Made by a program: the position numbers and the translations under genes. The notes below the pieces were generated by a model. It saw only the letters and a program-made list of their open reading frames with translations, did no database searches and was not told the DNA's origin. Positions 44,279 through 56,112 of a stretch of DNA of 64,000 bases are shown one piece after another; positions within the stretch are counted from its first letter, which is position 1, and each line of letters opens with the position of its first letter. The stretch comes from an uncultured Alphaproteobacteria bacterium. GTDB taxonomy: Bacteria > Pseudomonadota > Alphaproteobacteria > RF32 > CAG-239. The stretch is taken from assembly GCA_944390275.1 (NCBI GenBank), contig CALXPL010000001.1:124001-188000 (forward strand), written 5' to 3'.

Positions 44279-47044
44279 ATGACTAAAAAAGTTTGTTTGG
44301 TTGATGGCTCCGGTTATATTTTCCGTGCTTTTTATGGGTTACCTATGATGACGAATCCTGAAGGTATTCCGGTTAATGCTGTTTATGGTTTCACAAATAT
44401 GTTTTTAAAACTCACAACCAAAATAAAATGCGATTATTGTCTTGTTCTTTTTGACGCCAAAAGAAAAAATTTCAGAAATGATTTTTTTCCTGAGTATAAA
44501 GGAACAAGAAAAGAAATTCCTGAAGAACTTATCCCTCAATTTCCTATAATTCGCGAAGCTGTCGATGCTCTCAATCTTAATTATTTAGAAATGGAAGGTT
44601 ATGAAGCTGACGATTTGATAGCAACTTATGCTCAAAAAGCTCTCGACCAAAACTATGAAGTTGTTGTCGTTTCCGCTGATAAAGATCTTATGCAGCTTAT
44701 CCGCCCAGGTGTTGAATATTACGACCCCATGAAAGATAAGTTTTTTACCCCTGACGATGTCAAAGAAAAATTCGGTGTTTTTCCGGATAAAGTTGTTGAT
44801 GTCCAAGCCTTAGCTGGGGATTCTATTGATAATATTCCCGGTGTCCCCGGAATCGGTCTTAAAACCGCGGCCGAATTAATTAATCAATTTGGTTCTTTGC
44901 AAGAGGTTCTTTCTCGAGCTTCAGAAATAAAGCAAAATAAAAGAAGAGAAACCTTGTTAACCCATAAAAACGATGCGGAACTTTCTTTAAAATTGGTAAC
45001 TCTTAAAAACGATGTTCCTGTCGAACATAATCTTGAAGAATATTCCTGCAAACACCCAGACATTGCTACATTAATGAACTTTGCCGATAAGCATGATTTT
45101 CGAACTTTGAAACCTCGCTTTGAAAAATGGGTTTTAGAAAAAGAAAATTGTTCTTGCTCTTCTTCTCTTTCTAAAAAGTCTTCACAAGAAATAAAAAAAC
45201 AATATGAATTAGTACAAGATGAAAAAACTTTAAAAAAATGGGTTCTTTCCATTAAAAACAATCAATATTTTGCCTTTGATACAGAAACAAACGGACTAAA
45301 TCCTTTTTTTGATAAAATAGTCGGCATTTCTTTGGCTATTGCTCCCGGTGAGGCCTGCTATATTCCTATTTCCCATTCCTCAACTGAGAATAAATCAGAT
45401 TTATTTTCATCGAATACTTCAACAAAATCTAATACAACTCAACTATCACTTTCCCTTTTAAAACAGTATTTATCTCCTTTGTTTTCGGACAAGTCTCTCT
45501 TGAAAATAGGTCATAACGCAAAATTTGATATGCACTTTTTATCGCAAATTTTCGGTAGTGATTTTACTATTTTTCCACTCGATGACACCTGCGTCATGTC
45601 TTATGATTTAGACAGTTCAGACCATGGACATAGCCTTGATGAATTAGCCGAATTGTTTTTAGATTACAAAATGATTAGTTACGAAGAAGTTTGCGGAAGC
45701 GGTAAAAATAAAATCACCTTTGACAAAGTCCCATTAGATAAAGCCTTAGAATATGCTGCTGAAGATGCCGATATTACACTCCGCTTATTTCAACTTTTTA
45801 AGCCTCGATTAATCTCTGAGAAAAAAGTTTTTCTTTATGAAAATTTTGATCGCCCCTTAATTCATACCTTAAAAACAATGGAAGATAACGGGATTCTTGT
45901 TGATGCCCTCGCCCTAAGAACTCTTGATTCCGAATTTGATAAAAATATTAAAGGCCTTGAACAAGAAATTTACCAATTAGCCGGTGAAGAATTTAATCTT
46001 GGTTCCCCCAAACAAATCGGCTATATTCTTTTTGACAAACAAAATATTAAAGGGAAGAAAACGGCAACAGGAGCTTGGCAGACCGGAGCCGATGTCCTTG
46101 AAGATTTAGCCAATGAAGGCAACCTTATTGCTAAAAAAATTTTGGATTGGCGCGTTTTTTCAAAATTAAAAAGCACTTATACCGTTTCACTGCTTGATTT
46201 GCTAGATAGCAACAACCGCATTCATACAACCTTTTCACAAACGGTCGTTAATACGGGGCGTTTAGCCTCTTCTAATCCAAATTTACAAAACATTCCTATT
46301 CGCAGTGAAGAAGGCAAAAAAATTCGTTCCTGCTTTGTTGCAAAAAACGGTTATAAAATCATTTCTTCAGACTATTCTCAAGTTGAATTACGTCTTATGG
46401 CAAGCGTTGCGAACGTTAGAGCTCTTAAAGAGGCTTTTGCCAAAGGGATGGATATTCATGCCGCAACAGCTTCTAAGGTTTTTGGCATTCCTCAAGATAT
46501 GGTATCTTCCGATTTGAGAAGACACGCCAAAGCTATCAATTTTGGAATTATTTACGGCATTTCTCAATTTGGGCTTGCGAAACAAATCAATGTCAGCAAC
46601 GAAGAAGCAAAAGCCTATATTGACGCTTATTTCAGAGAAATGCCCGAAATTAAAGATTATATGCAAAAAACTATTGATTTTGCACACAGAAACGGTTTTG
46701 TTGAAACTCCCTTCGGAAGGAAATGTTCCGTTTTGGGAATTAACGATAAAAATAAAAGAATTGTTATGAACGCCGAACGTGCCGCCATTAATGCTCCTAT
46801 TCAAGGTGGTGCTGCCGATATTATCAAACTTGCAATGAATAAACTCCTTTCCCTATTATCTCGCGAAAAACTTAAAACTAAAATGCTTCTGCAAGTCCAT
46901 GATGAACTTATTTTTGAGGCGCCTGATGAGGAAGTTGACTATGTTTCCTCTTTAATCAAAAATACAATGGAACATGTTGTCGATTATGATGTTCCCTTAA
47001 TTGCAGAAGTCGGTGTCGGAAACAATTGGACAGAAGCTCATTAA
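44279..47044 (+). CDS. polA: DNA polymerase I
   Basis: A 921-residue family A polymerase with all three domains. The 5'-3' flap nuclease (1-290) opens VCLVDGSGYIFRAFYGLP. The 3'-5' proofreading domain (about 315-520) is intact: FAFDTETNGLNP (Exo I), GHNAKFDMHFL (Exo II) and YAAEDADITLRL (Exo III). The polymerase domain has SSDYSQVELRLMA (motif A), RRHAKAINFGIIYG (O helix) and LLQVHDELIFE (motif C). It works in Okazaki fragment maturation and repair. A small RHH-like gene precedes it. Confidence 0.98.
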   Translation: MTKKVCLVDGSGYIFRAFYGLPMMTNPEGIPVNAVYGFTNMFLKLTTKIKCDYCLVLFDAKRKNFRNDFFPEYKGTRKEIPEELIPQFPIIREAVDALNLNYLEMEGYEADDLIATYAQKALDQNYEVVVVSADKDLMQLIRPGVEYYDPMKDKFFTPDDVKEKFGVFPDKVVDVQALAGDSIDNIPGVPGIGLKTAAELINQFGSLQEVLSRASEIKQNKRRETLLTHKNDAELSLKLVTLKNDVPVEHNLEEYSCKHPDIATLMNFADKHDFRTLKPRFEKWVLEKENCSCSSSLSKKSSQEIKKQYELVQDEKTLKKWVLSIKNNQYFAFDTETNGLNPFFDKIVGISLAIAPGEACYIPISHSSTENKSDLFSSNTSTKSNTTQLSLSLLKQYLSPLFSDKSLLKIGHNAKFDMHFLSQIFGSDFTIFPLDDTCVMSYDLDSSDHGHSLDELAELFLDYKMISYEEVCGSGKNKITFDKVPLDKALEYAAEDADITLRLFQLFKPRLISEKKVFLYENFDRPLIHTLKTMEDNGILVDALALRTLDSEFDKNIKGLEQEIYQLAGEEFNLGSPKQIGYILFDKQNIKGKKTATGAWQTGADVLEDLANEGNLIAKKILDWRVFSKLKSTYTVSLLDLLDSNNRIHTTFSQTVVNTGRLASSNPNLQNIPIRSEEGKKIRSCFVAKNGYKIISSDYSQVELRLMASVANVRALKEAFAKGMDIHAATASKVFGIPQDMVSSDLRRHAKAINFGIIYGISQFGLAKQINVSNEEAKAYIDAYFREMPEIKDYMQKTIDFAHRNGFVETPFGRKCSVLGINDKNKRIVMNAERAAINAPIQGGAADIIKLAMNKLLSLLSREKLKTKMLLQVHDELIFEAPDEEVDYVSSLIKNTMEHVVDYDVPLIAEVGVGNNWTEAH

Positions 47045-47090
47045 CCTTGCTATTTTATCCGACTTTTATTGAATATCTTGGATTTTTCAC

Positions 47091-47119
47091 TTGGTTTTAA
47101 GCTCCTTTTATTGTATGCT
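47091..47119 (+). promoter_or_regulatory. Candidate promoter for gyrB
   Basis: TTGGTT at 47091-47096 and TATGCT at 47114-47119, 17 bp apart, between polA and gyrB. Confidence 0.4.
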
Positions 47120-47127
47120 GTGCTTAA

Positions 47128-49605
<2,478 letters not shown>

Positions 49606-49630
49606 TTACTGTTTTATTTCTTTTCTCTAT

Positions 49631-49656
49631 ACCCCGAGTTACATCGGGGTTTTTAT
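49631..49656 (+). terminator. Terminator of gyrB
   Basis: ACCCCGA at 49631-49637 pairs with TCGGGGT at 49644-49650, followed by a T run. Confidence 0.85.
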
Positions 49657-49704
49657 TTGTTCTTTATTATAAGATAATATACTTATTTCTTTTTATAAAA
49701 AAAT

Positions 49705-49737
49705 AAAAGCCGCTGTTCTTTTTAAACAGCGACTTTT
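49705..49737 (-). terminator. Terminator of tsf
   Basis: AAAAGCCGCTGTT at 49705-49717 pairs with 49725-49737 with one odd pair that is a G-U wobble when read on the minus strand. A run of A upstream gives the T tail for the minus strand. Confidence 0.75.
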
Positions 49738-49760
49738 TTATTTATTTTGAAAATAAATTC

Positions 49761-50687
49761 TTATTTTCCTAATTGAGCGGCAACCTCTGCGGCGAAGTCT
49801 TCTTCTTTCTTTTGTAAGCCTTCACCTAATTTAAAGCAGACATAACCTGTCATTTTTACCGGTGTGCCGAGTTCTTTTTCTGCTTCCGCCAAAATTTGTT
49901 TTACTTTTTTATCCGGATCCATGATATAAGCTTGTTCTTCAAGAACAACTTCTTCATAATATTTACGAATACGGCCTTCTACCATTTTTTCAACAATATT
50001 TGCCGGTTTTCCTGAAGCAAGTGCTTGTTCTGAGAAAATCGCTTTTTCACGTTCCAAAGCTGCCGGATCAACATCAGCAATTGTATGGAATAATGGAGCT
50101 GATGCTGCGATGTGCATTGCTATATGCTTTCCTAATTCTTGCAATTTCGCTTTGTCTCCGTCTGATTCTAAAGCTACCAATACACCAATTTTACCTAAAC
50201 CCGGACGTGCTGCGCTATGGATGTAAGAAGCAACAACACCGTTATTTACTGACAATACTTTTGCACGACGAAGATTCATATTTTCTCCGATTTTGGCAAT
50301 CATGTCTGTTAATCTTTCGCCGAAAGATTTTTTAACTTTCGGGCAAACAAAATTTTTCATTGCTTCTATTTCGCCGTCAAACATCAAAGCAACTTGAGCC
50401 GCATCTTCTACAAATTCTTGGAAAATATCATTCTTTGCAACAAAGTCTGTTTCTGAGTTTACTTCAACAACAGCACCTTTATTTCCTTCAACAGCGACAG
50501 ATACTAAACCTTCTGCGGCAATTCTGCTTGCTTTCTTTGCTGCTGAAGCCAATCCTTTTTTACGCAACCAGTCAATTGCATTTTCCATATTGCCGGCATT
50601 CTCTGTTAATGCTTTTTTGCAATCAAGCATACCGGCTCCCGTTGTTTCTCTCAATTCTTTAACCATTGCTGCGGTAATTTCTGTCAT
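49761..50687 (-). CDS. tsf: Elongation factor Ts
   Basis: A 308-residue nucleotide exchange factor for EF-Tu. The N-terminal UBA-like domain has [20 protein letters not shown] and [19 protein letters not shown]. The core starts with [14 protein letters not shown], the TDFV motif contacting EF-Tu. Length is normal. It is downstream of rpsB by 97 bp, the universal order, and shares its leader transcript. Confidence 0.97.
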   Translation of the reverse strand: MTEITAAMVKELRETTGAGMLDCKKALTENAGNMENAIDWLRKKGLASAAKKASRIAAEGLVSVAVEGNKGAVVEVNSETDFVAKNDIFQEFVEDAAQVALMFDGEIEAMKNFVCPKVKKSFGERLTDMIAKIGENMNLRRAKVLSVNNGVVASYIHSAARPGLGKIGVLVALESDGDKAKLQELGKHIAMHIAASAPLFHTIADVDPAALEREKAIFSEQALASGKPANIVEKMVEGRIRKYYEEVVLEEQAYIMDPDKKVKQILAEAEKELGTPVKMTGYVCFKLGEGLQKKEEDFAAEVAAQLGK

Positions 50688-50784
50688 CTTTTACTTTCCT
50701 ATATCTTGAATTTTAAATGATTGTGGCGATATGAAACTTGACCATACCGCCACGTATGTTTATGAAGTTTAATCTCTTGTGAGA

Positions 50785-51600
50785 TTATTCTCCGGCAACT
50801 TCTTCCTTAACTTCAGCTTTTGCTTTCTTTGAAGATTTTTTCTTTGTGGCTTTAGCTTCGGCAACTTCGCTTTCAACCATTTCTTCTACTTTTAAGCCTT
50901 GTGATGCGATTTCTGCCTGCATACCATCAAGAATGGCTGAAGACATTAATTCGCAATAAAGCTGAATTGCACGGATTGCATCGTCATTACCCGGAACCGG
51001 CAAATCAACATCGTTTGGATTAGCATTGGTATCTGTAATACCAATTACAGGAATTCCTAACTTTTTAGCCTCTTTTACTGCCAAAGTTTCTTTTGTTGTA
51101 TCAATAACAAAAAGCAAGTCAGGTTGTCCACCCATGTTCATAATACCGCTTAATTCTTGGGATAATTTTTGCTGTTCTTTTTTCATGTTCAGCATTTCTT
51201 TTTTTGTATATCCGTCATAAGCGTTTTTCTCTGACATTTCATTTAATTTTGCTAAACGTGAAATTGATTTATGAACAGTTTTCCAGTTGGTTAACATACC
51301 GCCTAACCAACGATAGTTTACATAAAATTGTCCACATCTTTCAGCATTTTCTTTTACGATGTCTTGTGCTTGTCTTTTTGTTCCAACAAAAAGAACGCGA
51401 CCGCCGTTTGCGGCTACATCACGAGCTGTATTTAATGCTGTATATAACATTGGGTATGTTTTACGAAGATCGATAATATGAACATTATCTTTTTTTCCAT
51501 AAATGTATGGACCCATTTGTGGATTCCAACGACGTGCGTGGTGTCCGAAGTGTACGCCGGCTTCAATTAGCTGACGTAATGTAAATGTAGGAAGTGTCAT
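50785..51600 (-). CDS. rpsB: 30S ribosomal protein S2
   Basis: A 271-residue small-subunit protein. It has FTLRQLIEAGVHFGHHARRW near the start, then GGRVLFVGTKRQAQDIV, WLGGMLTNW and VDLPVPGNDDAIRAIQLYC, all S2 signatures. The C-terminal 40 residues are a Lys/Glu/Ala-rich tail (KATKKKSSKKAKAEVKEEV), often seen in Alphaproteobacteria. A structured leader upstream could bind S2 for feedback control of rpsB-tsf. Confidence 0.97.
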   Translation of the reverse strand: MTLPTFTLRQLIEAGVHFGHHARRWNPQMGPYIYGKKDNVHIIDLRKTYPMLYTALNTARDVAANGGRVLFVGTKRQAQDIVKENAERCGQFYVNYRWLGGMLTNWKTVHKSISRLAKLNEMSEKNAYDGYTKKEMLNMKKEQQKLSQELSGIMNMGGQPDLLFVIDTTKETLAVKEAKKLGIPVIGITDTNANPNDVDLPVPGNDDAIRAIQLYCELMSSAILDGMQAEIASQGLKVEEMVESEVAEAKATKKKSSKKAKAEVKEEVAGE

Positions 51601-51614
51601 TATATTTTATCCTT

Positions 51615-51727
51615 TTCCAGTTAAACCTCCGCAGACTGCCTCACCTTTAACTTAAAGGCACTGGAACGAAAATTTTTCCGTATTAATCTGCGTGTGAATT
51701 AATTTACTTTGATGAATTTACTTCATC
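51615..51727 (-). promoter_or_regulatory. Structured leader of rpsB-tsf
   Basis: Within the 311-bp rpsB-parE gap, the rpsB leader can fold. TTCCAGT (51615-51621) and ACTGGAA (51660-51666) are perfect inverted arms enclosing a smaller GCC/CCTTT-AAAGG hairpin (51638-51659). Another hairpin, GATGAA/TTCATC, lies at 51711-51727. The first element is about 15 bases upstream of the start codon. It suggests autoregulation by S2, as known for rpsB leaders in other bacteria; that is inference. Confidence 0.45.
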
Positions 51728-51798
51728 AGTCGCTTTTTACTCTTAAATTATTATAAATGCAAGTCTTTTTTCACGAAAAAATATCAATTGCTTGCATT

Positions 51799-51826
51799 TT
51801 GCATTTTATCTGCCTCTAATTATAAA
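51799..51826 (+). promoter_or_regulatory. Promoter for parE
   Basis: TTGCAT at 51799-51804 and TATAAA at 51821-51826, 16 bp apart. Confidence 0.5.
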
Positions 51827-51911
51827 ATTTTGTGTCTGTTTTGCTTTTAGTGCTTGAAAAATAAGGACTTCTGCTTTATTTTATGCTTAAATTTTTTGGT
51901 AAAGGATAATT

Positions 51912-53897
51912 ATGACTGATTTATTTGAATCTAACAATCAAAAACCTATGGAGTACTCCGCACAAGATATTGAAGTTCTTGAAGGTCTTGAACCTGTCCG
52001 CCATCGCCCCGGAATGTATATTGGTGGCACAGATGAGCAGGCCTTGCATCACTTGGTCGCGGAAATTCTAGATAATTCTATGGATGAAGCTGTTGCCGGT
52101 TATGCTAATCATATTGATATTAAATTTAATGATGATTTTTCCGTAACAATATCTGACAACGGAAGAGGTATTCCTGTGGACCCTCACCCAAAATATCCAA
52201 ATAAATCTGCCCTAGAAGTTATTTTAACAATCTTACACTCCGGTGGAAAATTCGGTGGAAATGCTTATAAAGTTTCCGGCGGATTGCACGGTGTCGGTTT
52301 ATCTGTTGTTAACGCTTTGTCTGATAAACTTATCGTTGAAATTGCTCGCGACAAAAAACTTTATCGACAAGAATATTCAAAAGGGAAGCCTTTAACAAAT
52401 TTAGAACTTGTCGGTAATGCACCTAACCGCCGCGGAACTTCAATTACTTTTCATCCCGATGCTGAAATTTTCGGTTCTAAGGTTTTTATTCCTAACCGCA
52501 TTTATCGCATGGCTCGTTCAAAAGCTTTTTTATTCAAAGGAATCCATATTTTTTGGAAATGTTCCCCTGAAGTCCTGTCTGAAGGTGATCCTACCCCATT
52601 AGAAACCGAACTTCACTTTCCTAATGGTTTACGCGATTTTCTTAATTATCAAATAGGAAGCCGCACAACAATTAATAAAACAATGTTCTCCGGTGATTCT
52701 GACTTAGCTAATGATGAAGGACGTGTGGAGTGGGCTATTACTTGGCCTGAAGATGAAAACGGATTTTGTAACTCATACTGCAATACCGTTGTCACCCCTC
52801 AAGGAGGAACCCATGAAATGGGTTTTAAAGCCGCTCTTATTCGTGGACTAAAAGAATATGGCGAAATGGCCAATATTAAAAAAGCTGCCACAATTACTGC
52901 TGAAGATTTCTTGAGTAATGCTTGTATTATGTTATCTGTCTTTATTCGCGACCCTCAATTTCAAGGACAAACGAAAGATAAATTAACATCAACAAAAGCA
53001 ATTCGTCTTGTTGAGCAAGCTGTTAAAGACTCTTTTGACCATTGGCTAACCTCAGATGTTGAAAATGCTACGGCTTTACTTGAATATGTTATTGAACGTG
53101 CCGAAGCTCGTAAAAAGAAAAAAGAAGAAAAAATACAAAACAGAAAAGCTCCCACAAAAAAACTTCGTCTTCCCGGAAAACTTGCTGACTGCTCACAAGC
53201 AGCTGCTGAAAATACCGAAATTTTCATCGTTGAGGGAGATTCTGCCGGTGGTTCCGCAAAAATGGGGCGAGATCGCGTTACCCAAGCCATTCTTCCTTTG
53301 CGCGGTAAAATCTTAAATGTCGCCAGTGCTTCTCTGGATCGTATTACACAAAATCAAGAAATTAAGGATATGATTGAGGCTTTAGGTTGTGGTGTTAAAG
53401 ACAATTACAATGAAGAAAATTTACGTTATGAAAAAATTATTATCATGACTGATGCCGATGTCGATGGTGCTCATATCGCTTCTTTACTGATGACCTTTTT
53501 CTATCAGCAAATGCCTAAACTTATTGAAAACGGTCACTTATACATTGCTACCCCTCCCTTATATAAAATTGTTGTCGGCGGAAAAAATTATTATGCTCTT
53601 GATGATGAAGACAAAGATCGCATATTAGCGAAAGTTGTTAAAGCTAATCAAAAGCCAGATATAAGTCGTTTTAAAGGGTTGGGTGAAATGAGCGCTATGC
53701 AACTTAAAGAAACAACAATGGATAAAAAGAATCGAATGTTGTTACGTGTTCTGTTACCAAATACTTCTACGGAAGAAGGAAAAGAAGAAGCCTTTGAAAC
53801 GCGTCGGCAAGTTGAGCGTTTAATGGGTAAGAATCCAGAAACACGATTTAAATTTATTATTGAACGAGCAAAATTTGTTGATGATTTAGATATCTAA
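51912..53897 (+). CDS. parE: DNA topoisomerase IV subunit B
   Basis: A 661-residue type IIA ATPase subunit that separates daughter chromosomes with ParC. The GHKL domain has VRHRPGMYIGGTDEQALHHL and GGLHGVGLSVVNALSD. The TOPRIM domain has [16 protein letters not shown] and TDADVDGAHIASLL. It lacks the GyrB insert, and the GGTDEQALHHLVAEI version is the ParE form. An AAAGGA ribosome site precedes the ATG. It is read divergently from rpsB and ends at a terminator; parC is not nearby. Confidence 0.95.
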   Translation: MTDLFESNNQKPMEYSAQDIEVLEGLEPVRHRPGMYIGGTDEQALHHLVAEILDNSMDEAVAGYANHIDIKFNDDFSVTISDNGRGIPVDPHPKYPNKSALEVILTILHSGGKFGGNAYKVSGGLHGVGLSVVNALSDKLIVEIARDKKLYRQEYSKGKPLTNLELVGNAPNRRGTSITFHPDAEIFGSKVFIPNRIYRMARSKAFLFKGIHIFWKCSPEVLSEGDPTPLETELHFPNGLRDFLNYQIGSRTTINKTMFSGDSDLANDEGRVEWAITWPEDENGFCNSYCNTVVTPQGGTHEMGFKAALIRGLKEYGEMANIKKAATITAEDFLSNACIMLSVFIRDPQFQGQTKDKLTSTKAIRLVEQAVKDSFDHWLTSDVENATALLEYVIERAEARKKKKEEKIQNRKAPTKKLRLPGKLADCSQAAAENTEIFIVEGDSAGGSAKMGRDRVTQAILPLRGKILNVASASLDRITQNQEIKDMIEALGCGVKDNYNEENLRYEKIIIMTDADVDGAHIASLLMTFFYQQMPKLIENGHLYIATPPLYKIVVGGKNYYALDDEDKDRILAKVVKANQKPDISRFKGLGEMSAMQLKETTMDKKNRMLLRVLLPNTSTEEGKEEAFETRRQVERLMGKNPETRFKFIIERAKFVDDLDI

Positions 53898-53904
53898 AAA
53901 AAAC

Positions 53905-53942
53905 AATACCGTTAATCTCAAAAGATTTAACGGTATTTTTAT
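53905..53942 (+). terminator. Terminator of parE
   Basis: AATACCGTTAA at 53905-53915 pairs perfectly with TTAACGGTATT at 53927-53937, followed by T. Confidence 0.88.
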
Positions 53943-54004
53943 TTTAAAATTTATTTTTAATTAAGAATAAAATGTTAGGTTCTTTAGCAAATTTGTGAGG
54001 AATT

Positions 54005-54421
54005 ATGATTAGAGAATCTAAAGTCAGCGATTATAATGCGCTAAAAAAGTTAAGTATTGACGCTCATGTAATATTTGAAGATTTTTATGCTTCAAAAACT
54101 TTTATTTTTGAAGATAAGCATAAAATTAAAGGCTTTATTTCTTTATCAAATAATAATCATATTATTGCTTTGGCTGTTAATCCACTTTACCAAAATCAAA
54201 GGATTGCGTCAAAGTTGTTATGCTATATTCGCCGAAATAAAACCACATTATTTTTACGAATTTTTTCTCAAAATTGCAAATCTCTTAGATTTTATCAAAA
54301 ACACGGATTTAAAATGGTTTCTGAAAACTTTGATGAAACTCTTAATCAAAGCGTTTTACTTTTGGCTTGGGCGCAAGGATGTTTTGCAAAGCATGTTAAG
54401 TTTCGTAAAGGAGAATCATAA
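54005..54421 (+). CDS. GNAT-family acetyltransferase
   Basis: A 138-residue N-acetyltransferase. The acetyl-CoA-binding segment is IIALAVNPLYQNQRIASKLL (about 55-75), with Q-x-x-x-A in place of the usual Q/R-x-x-G-x-G/A. The ending LRFYQKHGFKMVSENFDE is typical of the last strands. The substrate cannot be inferred. It has a GAGGA ribosome site and a bidirectional terminator, so stands alone between parE and a convergent kinase-like gene. Confidence 0.8.
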   Translation: MIRESKVSDYNALKKLSIDAHVIFEDFYASKTFIFEDKHKIKGFISLSNNNHIIALAVNPLYQNQRIASKLLCYIRRNKTTLFLRIFSQNCKSLRFYQKHGFKMVSENFDETLNQSVLLLAWAQGCFAKHVKFRKGES

Positions 54422-54451
54422 AAGCCTTGTCTAAATAAAGACAAGGCTTTT
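54420..54451. terminator. Bidirectional terminator, GNAT/kinase
   Basis: AAAAGCCTTGTCT at 54420-54432 pairs perfectly with AGACAAGGCTTTT at 54439-54451, giving T tails on both strands. The left arm begins within the stop codon of the acetyltransferase gene. Confidence 0.85.
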
Positions 54452-54453
54452 CT

Positions 54454-55050
54454 TTACAGAAATTTTTGAATTTGCTCATAAATAATGATGCTGCTTTCTT
54501 TGGCTTCCTTCCTTCCTGAAATACTTATGGCTTTATCCCCATAATCCTTTTTAATAACTTTCCATAAAGGAGCTGAAAATCGTAAATATTCTTCTAAACG
54601 ATTATAAAAATTTTTAACATCATCTCGCGATTGCGCTTTTCTTTCTTCTCTGCTTTTTTCTTCTCTCTTTAATATTAAGTCTAATAATGTATGGCGGCGT
54701 ATTATGATGGTTGTAAAATTTTTAGTTAAATCCTTAAAGATATTTAAGGCATCTTTTCCACTTAAATACCCGTCCATTATTAAAACATCAATATCTTGCT
54801 TATCGAACTTTTCTTGCAACAGAGGTATCCAATAGGTATTGGTGATCAACAAACCATTTTGTATATGATACTCTATTCGTTTCCCTGTTTCCGTCTGTTT
54901 TTTTACCTCTTGACGAAGCAAATTTCCAACTGAAAAATCCTCTATTTTTAGCAAATTCTTTTCTGCTGAAATTTTTTGTTTTAGCGCTCTTCTCAAGGTA
55001 CTTTTTCCTGAGCATGGTGCCCCTAAAATAAAAATAATAATTTTTTTCAT
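54454..55050 (-). CDS. P-loop nucleotide kinase-like protein
   Basis: About 198 residues from the ATG at 55050; an upstream in-frame start at 55137 would add 29 residues of Lys/Asn-rich sequence. The P-loop FILGAPCSGKSTLRRAL begins near residue 7. The fold resembles adenylate kinase: VGNLLRQEVKKQTETGKRI matches the NMP-binding GDLLR-type segment, and IMDGYLSGKDAL the D-G-(F/Y) strand. A true adenylate kinase would have a DGFPR motif and a clear LID domain, which are lacking, so the substrate is unclear. No Shine-Dalgarno is obvious. Confidence 0.7.
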   Translation of the reverse strand: MKKIIIFILGAPCSGKSTLRRALKQKISAEKNLLKIEDFSVGNLLRQEVKKQTETGKRIEYHIQNGLLITNTYWIPLLQEKFDKQDIDVLIMDGYLSGKDALNIFKDLTKNFTTIIIRRHTLLDLILKREEKSREERKAQSRDDVKNFYNRLEEYLRFSAPLWKVIKKDYGDKAISISGRKEAKESSIIIYEQIQKFL

Positions 55051-55141
55051 ATAACTATAAATTTTAATAATAAATAACCTTGTCTTTATAGCGTTTTTAT
55101 TTTGAAAATCAATACTTTTGTATTTTTTTTCATTCAACGAC

Positions 55142-55170
55142 TTGCAATAACTCTGTTTTTATTATATATT
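55142..55170 (+). promoter_or_regulatory. Promoter for the small gene and GNAT gene
   Basis: TTGCAA at 55142-55147 and TATATT at 55165-55170, with a 17 bp spacer, about 60 bp before the ATG at 55230. Confidence 0.6.
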
Positions 55171-55229
55171 ATAAGTGTATAGGTTGCTTTTGCATCTTGT
55201 ACATTTGGATTAACAAGTATGGAGTTTTT

Positions 55230-55364
55230 ATGTTTATTGAAACGCCCGTTACCGCGTCACGTAACAATAATAATTCTGAATCTTCTTTAATTTTTAATCT
55301 TATTTGTTCTGATTTTTCTTCTACGGAATTTTGTGAGGGCTTATCGGTTCTGAAGGAGGTGTAA
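55230..55364 (+). CDS. Small peptide upstream of and coupled to a GNAT gene
   Basis: A 44-codon reading frame: ATG at 55230, preceded by GGAG at 55221-55224, ending TAA at 55362-55364. Only two bases separate its stop from the ATG of the GNAT gene, and its last codons contain the GNAT ribosome site AAGGAGGTG. The peptide starts MFIETPVTASRNNNN and has a Ser/Phe-rich middle with two Cys (about 26 and 35). It is not clearly membrane-spanning. I do not recognise it. It may be a leader peptide, a substrate of the neighbouring enzyme or a small protein with its own role. Confidence 0.55.
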   Translation: MFIETPVTASRNNNNSESSLIFNLICSDFSSTEFCEGLSVLKEV

Positions 55365-55366
55365 TT

Positions 55367-55894
55367 ATGCTTTCCTTTAGAAATAGAATAGAAAAAAATG
55401 ATCCTGAAATTATCCGTCAAATCGCACAATCTACCGGTTTCTTTGATGATAATGATGTTCAAATCAATGTAAATATTGCTGAGAATCTTCTCAATCAAAA
55501 AGATTCTAATCATAAATTTCTTTTTGCCGATTATATGAATAAAACTGTTGCTTATGTTTGCTATGGAGAAATTCCTGATGCAAAAGAAGGAACTTATGAA
55601 ATTTATTGGTTGTCAACACTAAATGAATATCGCGGTTTGGGAATTGGACGAAACCTTATAAATAAATTGATTACAAAATTACGCAAAAAAGGTGCTCATA
55701 AAATTTACTTAAAAACAGAAAGTAAAGATTTATATGCGCCAACACGTAAGTTTTATGAGCGTTGTGGCTTTAAACTTCAAGCTGTACTCCCCGGATATTA
55801 TGATGATTTTGACAGTTGTTGCATTTATGCCCTTAATCTTGATGAACGTGATAGCTGGGGATTTTATCCAGAACAATATGGAGCAGCAGAATAA
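55367..55894 (+). CDS. GNAT-family N-acetyltransferase
   Basis: A 175-residue acetyltransferase with a strong AAGGAGGTG ribosome site 5 bases before the ATG. The acetyl-CoA site is LSTLNEYRGLGIGRNLINKL (R-G-x-G-x-G), near 85-104. The strand APTRKFYERCGFKLQAVLPG follows. An acidic stretch DDFDSCCIY near the end is shared with GNATs acting on amino-acid-like or peptide substrates, but the substrate is not known. A 44-codon frame lies immediately upstream and is likely cotranslated. Confidence 0.85.
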   Translation: MLSFRNRIEKNDPEIIRQIAQSTGFFDDNDVQINVNIAENLLNQKDSNHKFLFADYMNKTVAYVCYGEIPDAKEGTYEIYWLSTLNEYRGLGIGRNLINKLITKLRKKGAHKIYLKTESKDLYAPTRKFYERCGFKLQAVLPGYYDDFDSCCIYALNLDERDSWGFYPEQYGAAE

Positions 55895-55911
55895 TTTTAG
55901 TTCGTTTTTAC

Positions 55912-55954
55912 TTTTGTAACAACTCTGTAATCTTATTAAAGAGTTGTTACAAAA
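55912..55954 (+). terminator. Hairpin after the GNAT gene
   Basis: TTTTGTAACAACTCT at 55912-55926 pairs perfectly with 55940-55954. The T run after it is weak on the plus strand, so termination is likely but not certain. Confidence 0.6.
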
Positions 55955-55959
55955 ATTAT

Positions 55960-55988
55960 TTGACTTTTTATTTCCCTTTCTTTATATT
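55960..55988 (+). promoter_or_regulatory. Promoter for the tRNA-Ala pair
   Basis: TTGACT at 55960-55965 and TATATT at 55983-55988, 17 bp apart, 12 bp before the first tRNA. Confidence 0.65.
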
Positions 55989-56000
55989 CTTAGTGTCATT

Positions 56001-56076
<76 letters not shown>

Positions 56077-56112
56077 TTTTTTTCAAAGCCGTGTAAAACG
56101 GTATTTTTTTTG

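Noticed and set aside
55169..55513. A 114-codon minus-strand open frame over the start of the GNAT gene
   Set aside because: It overlaps a well-supported acetyltransferase and the coupled small gene, has no ribosome site and no family resemblance.
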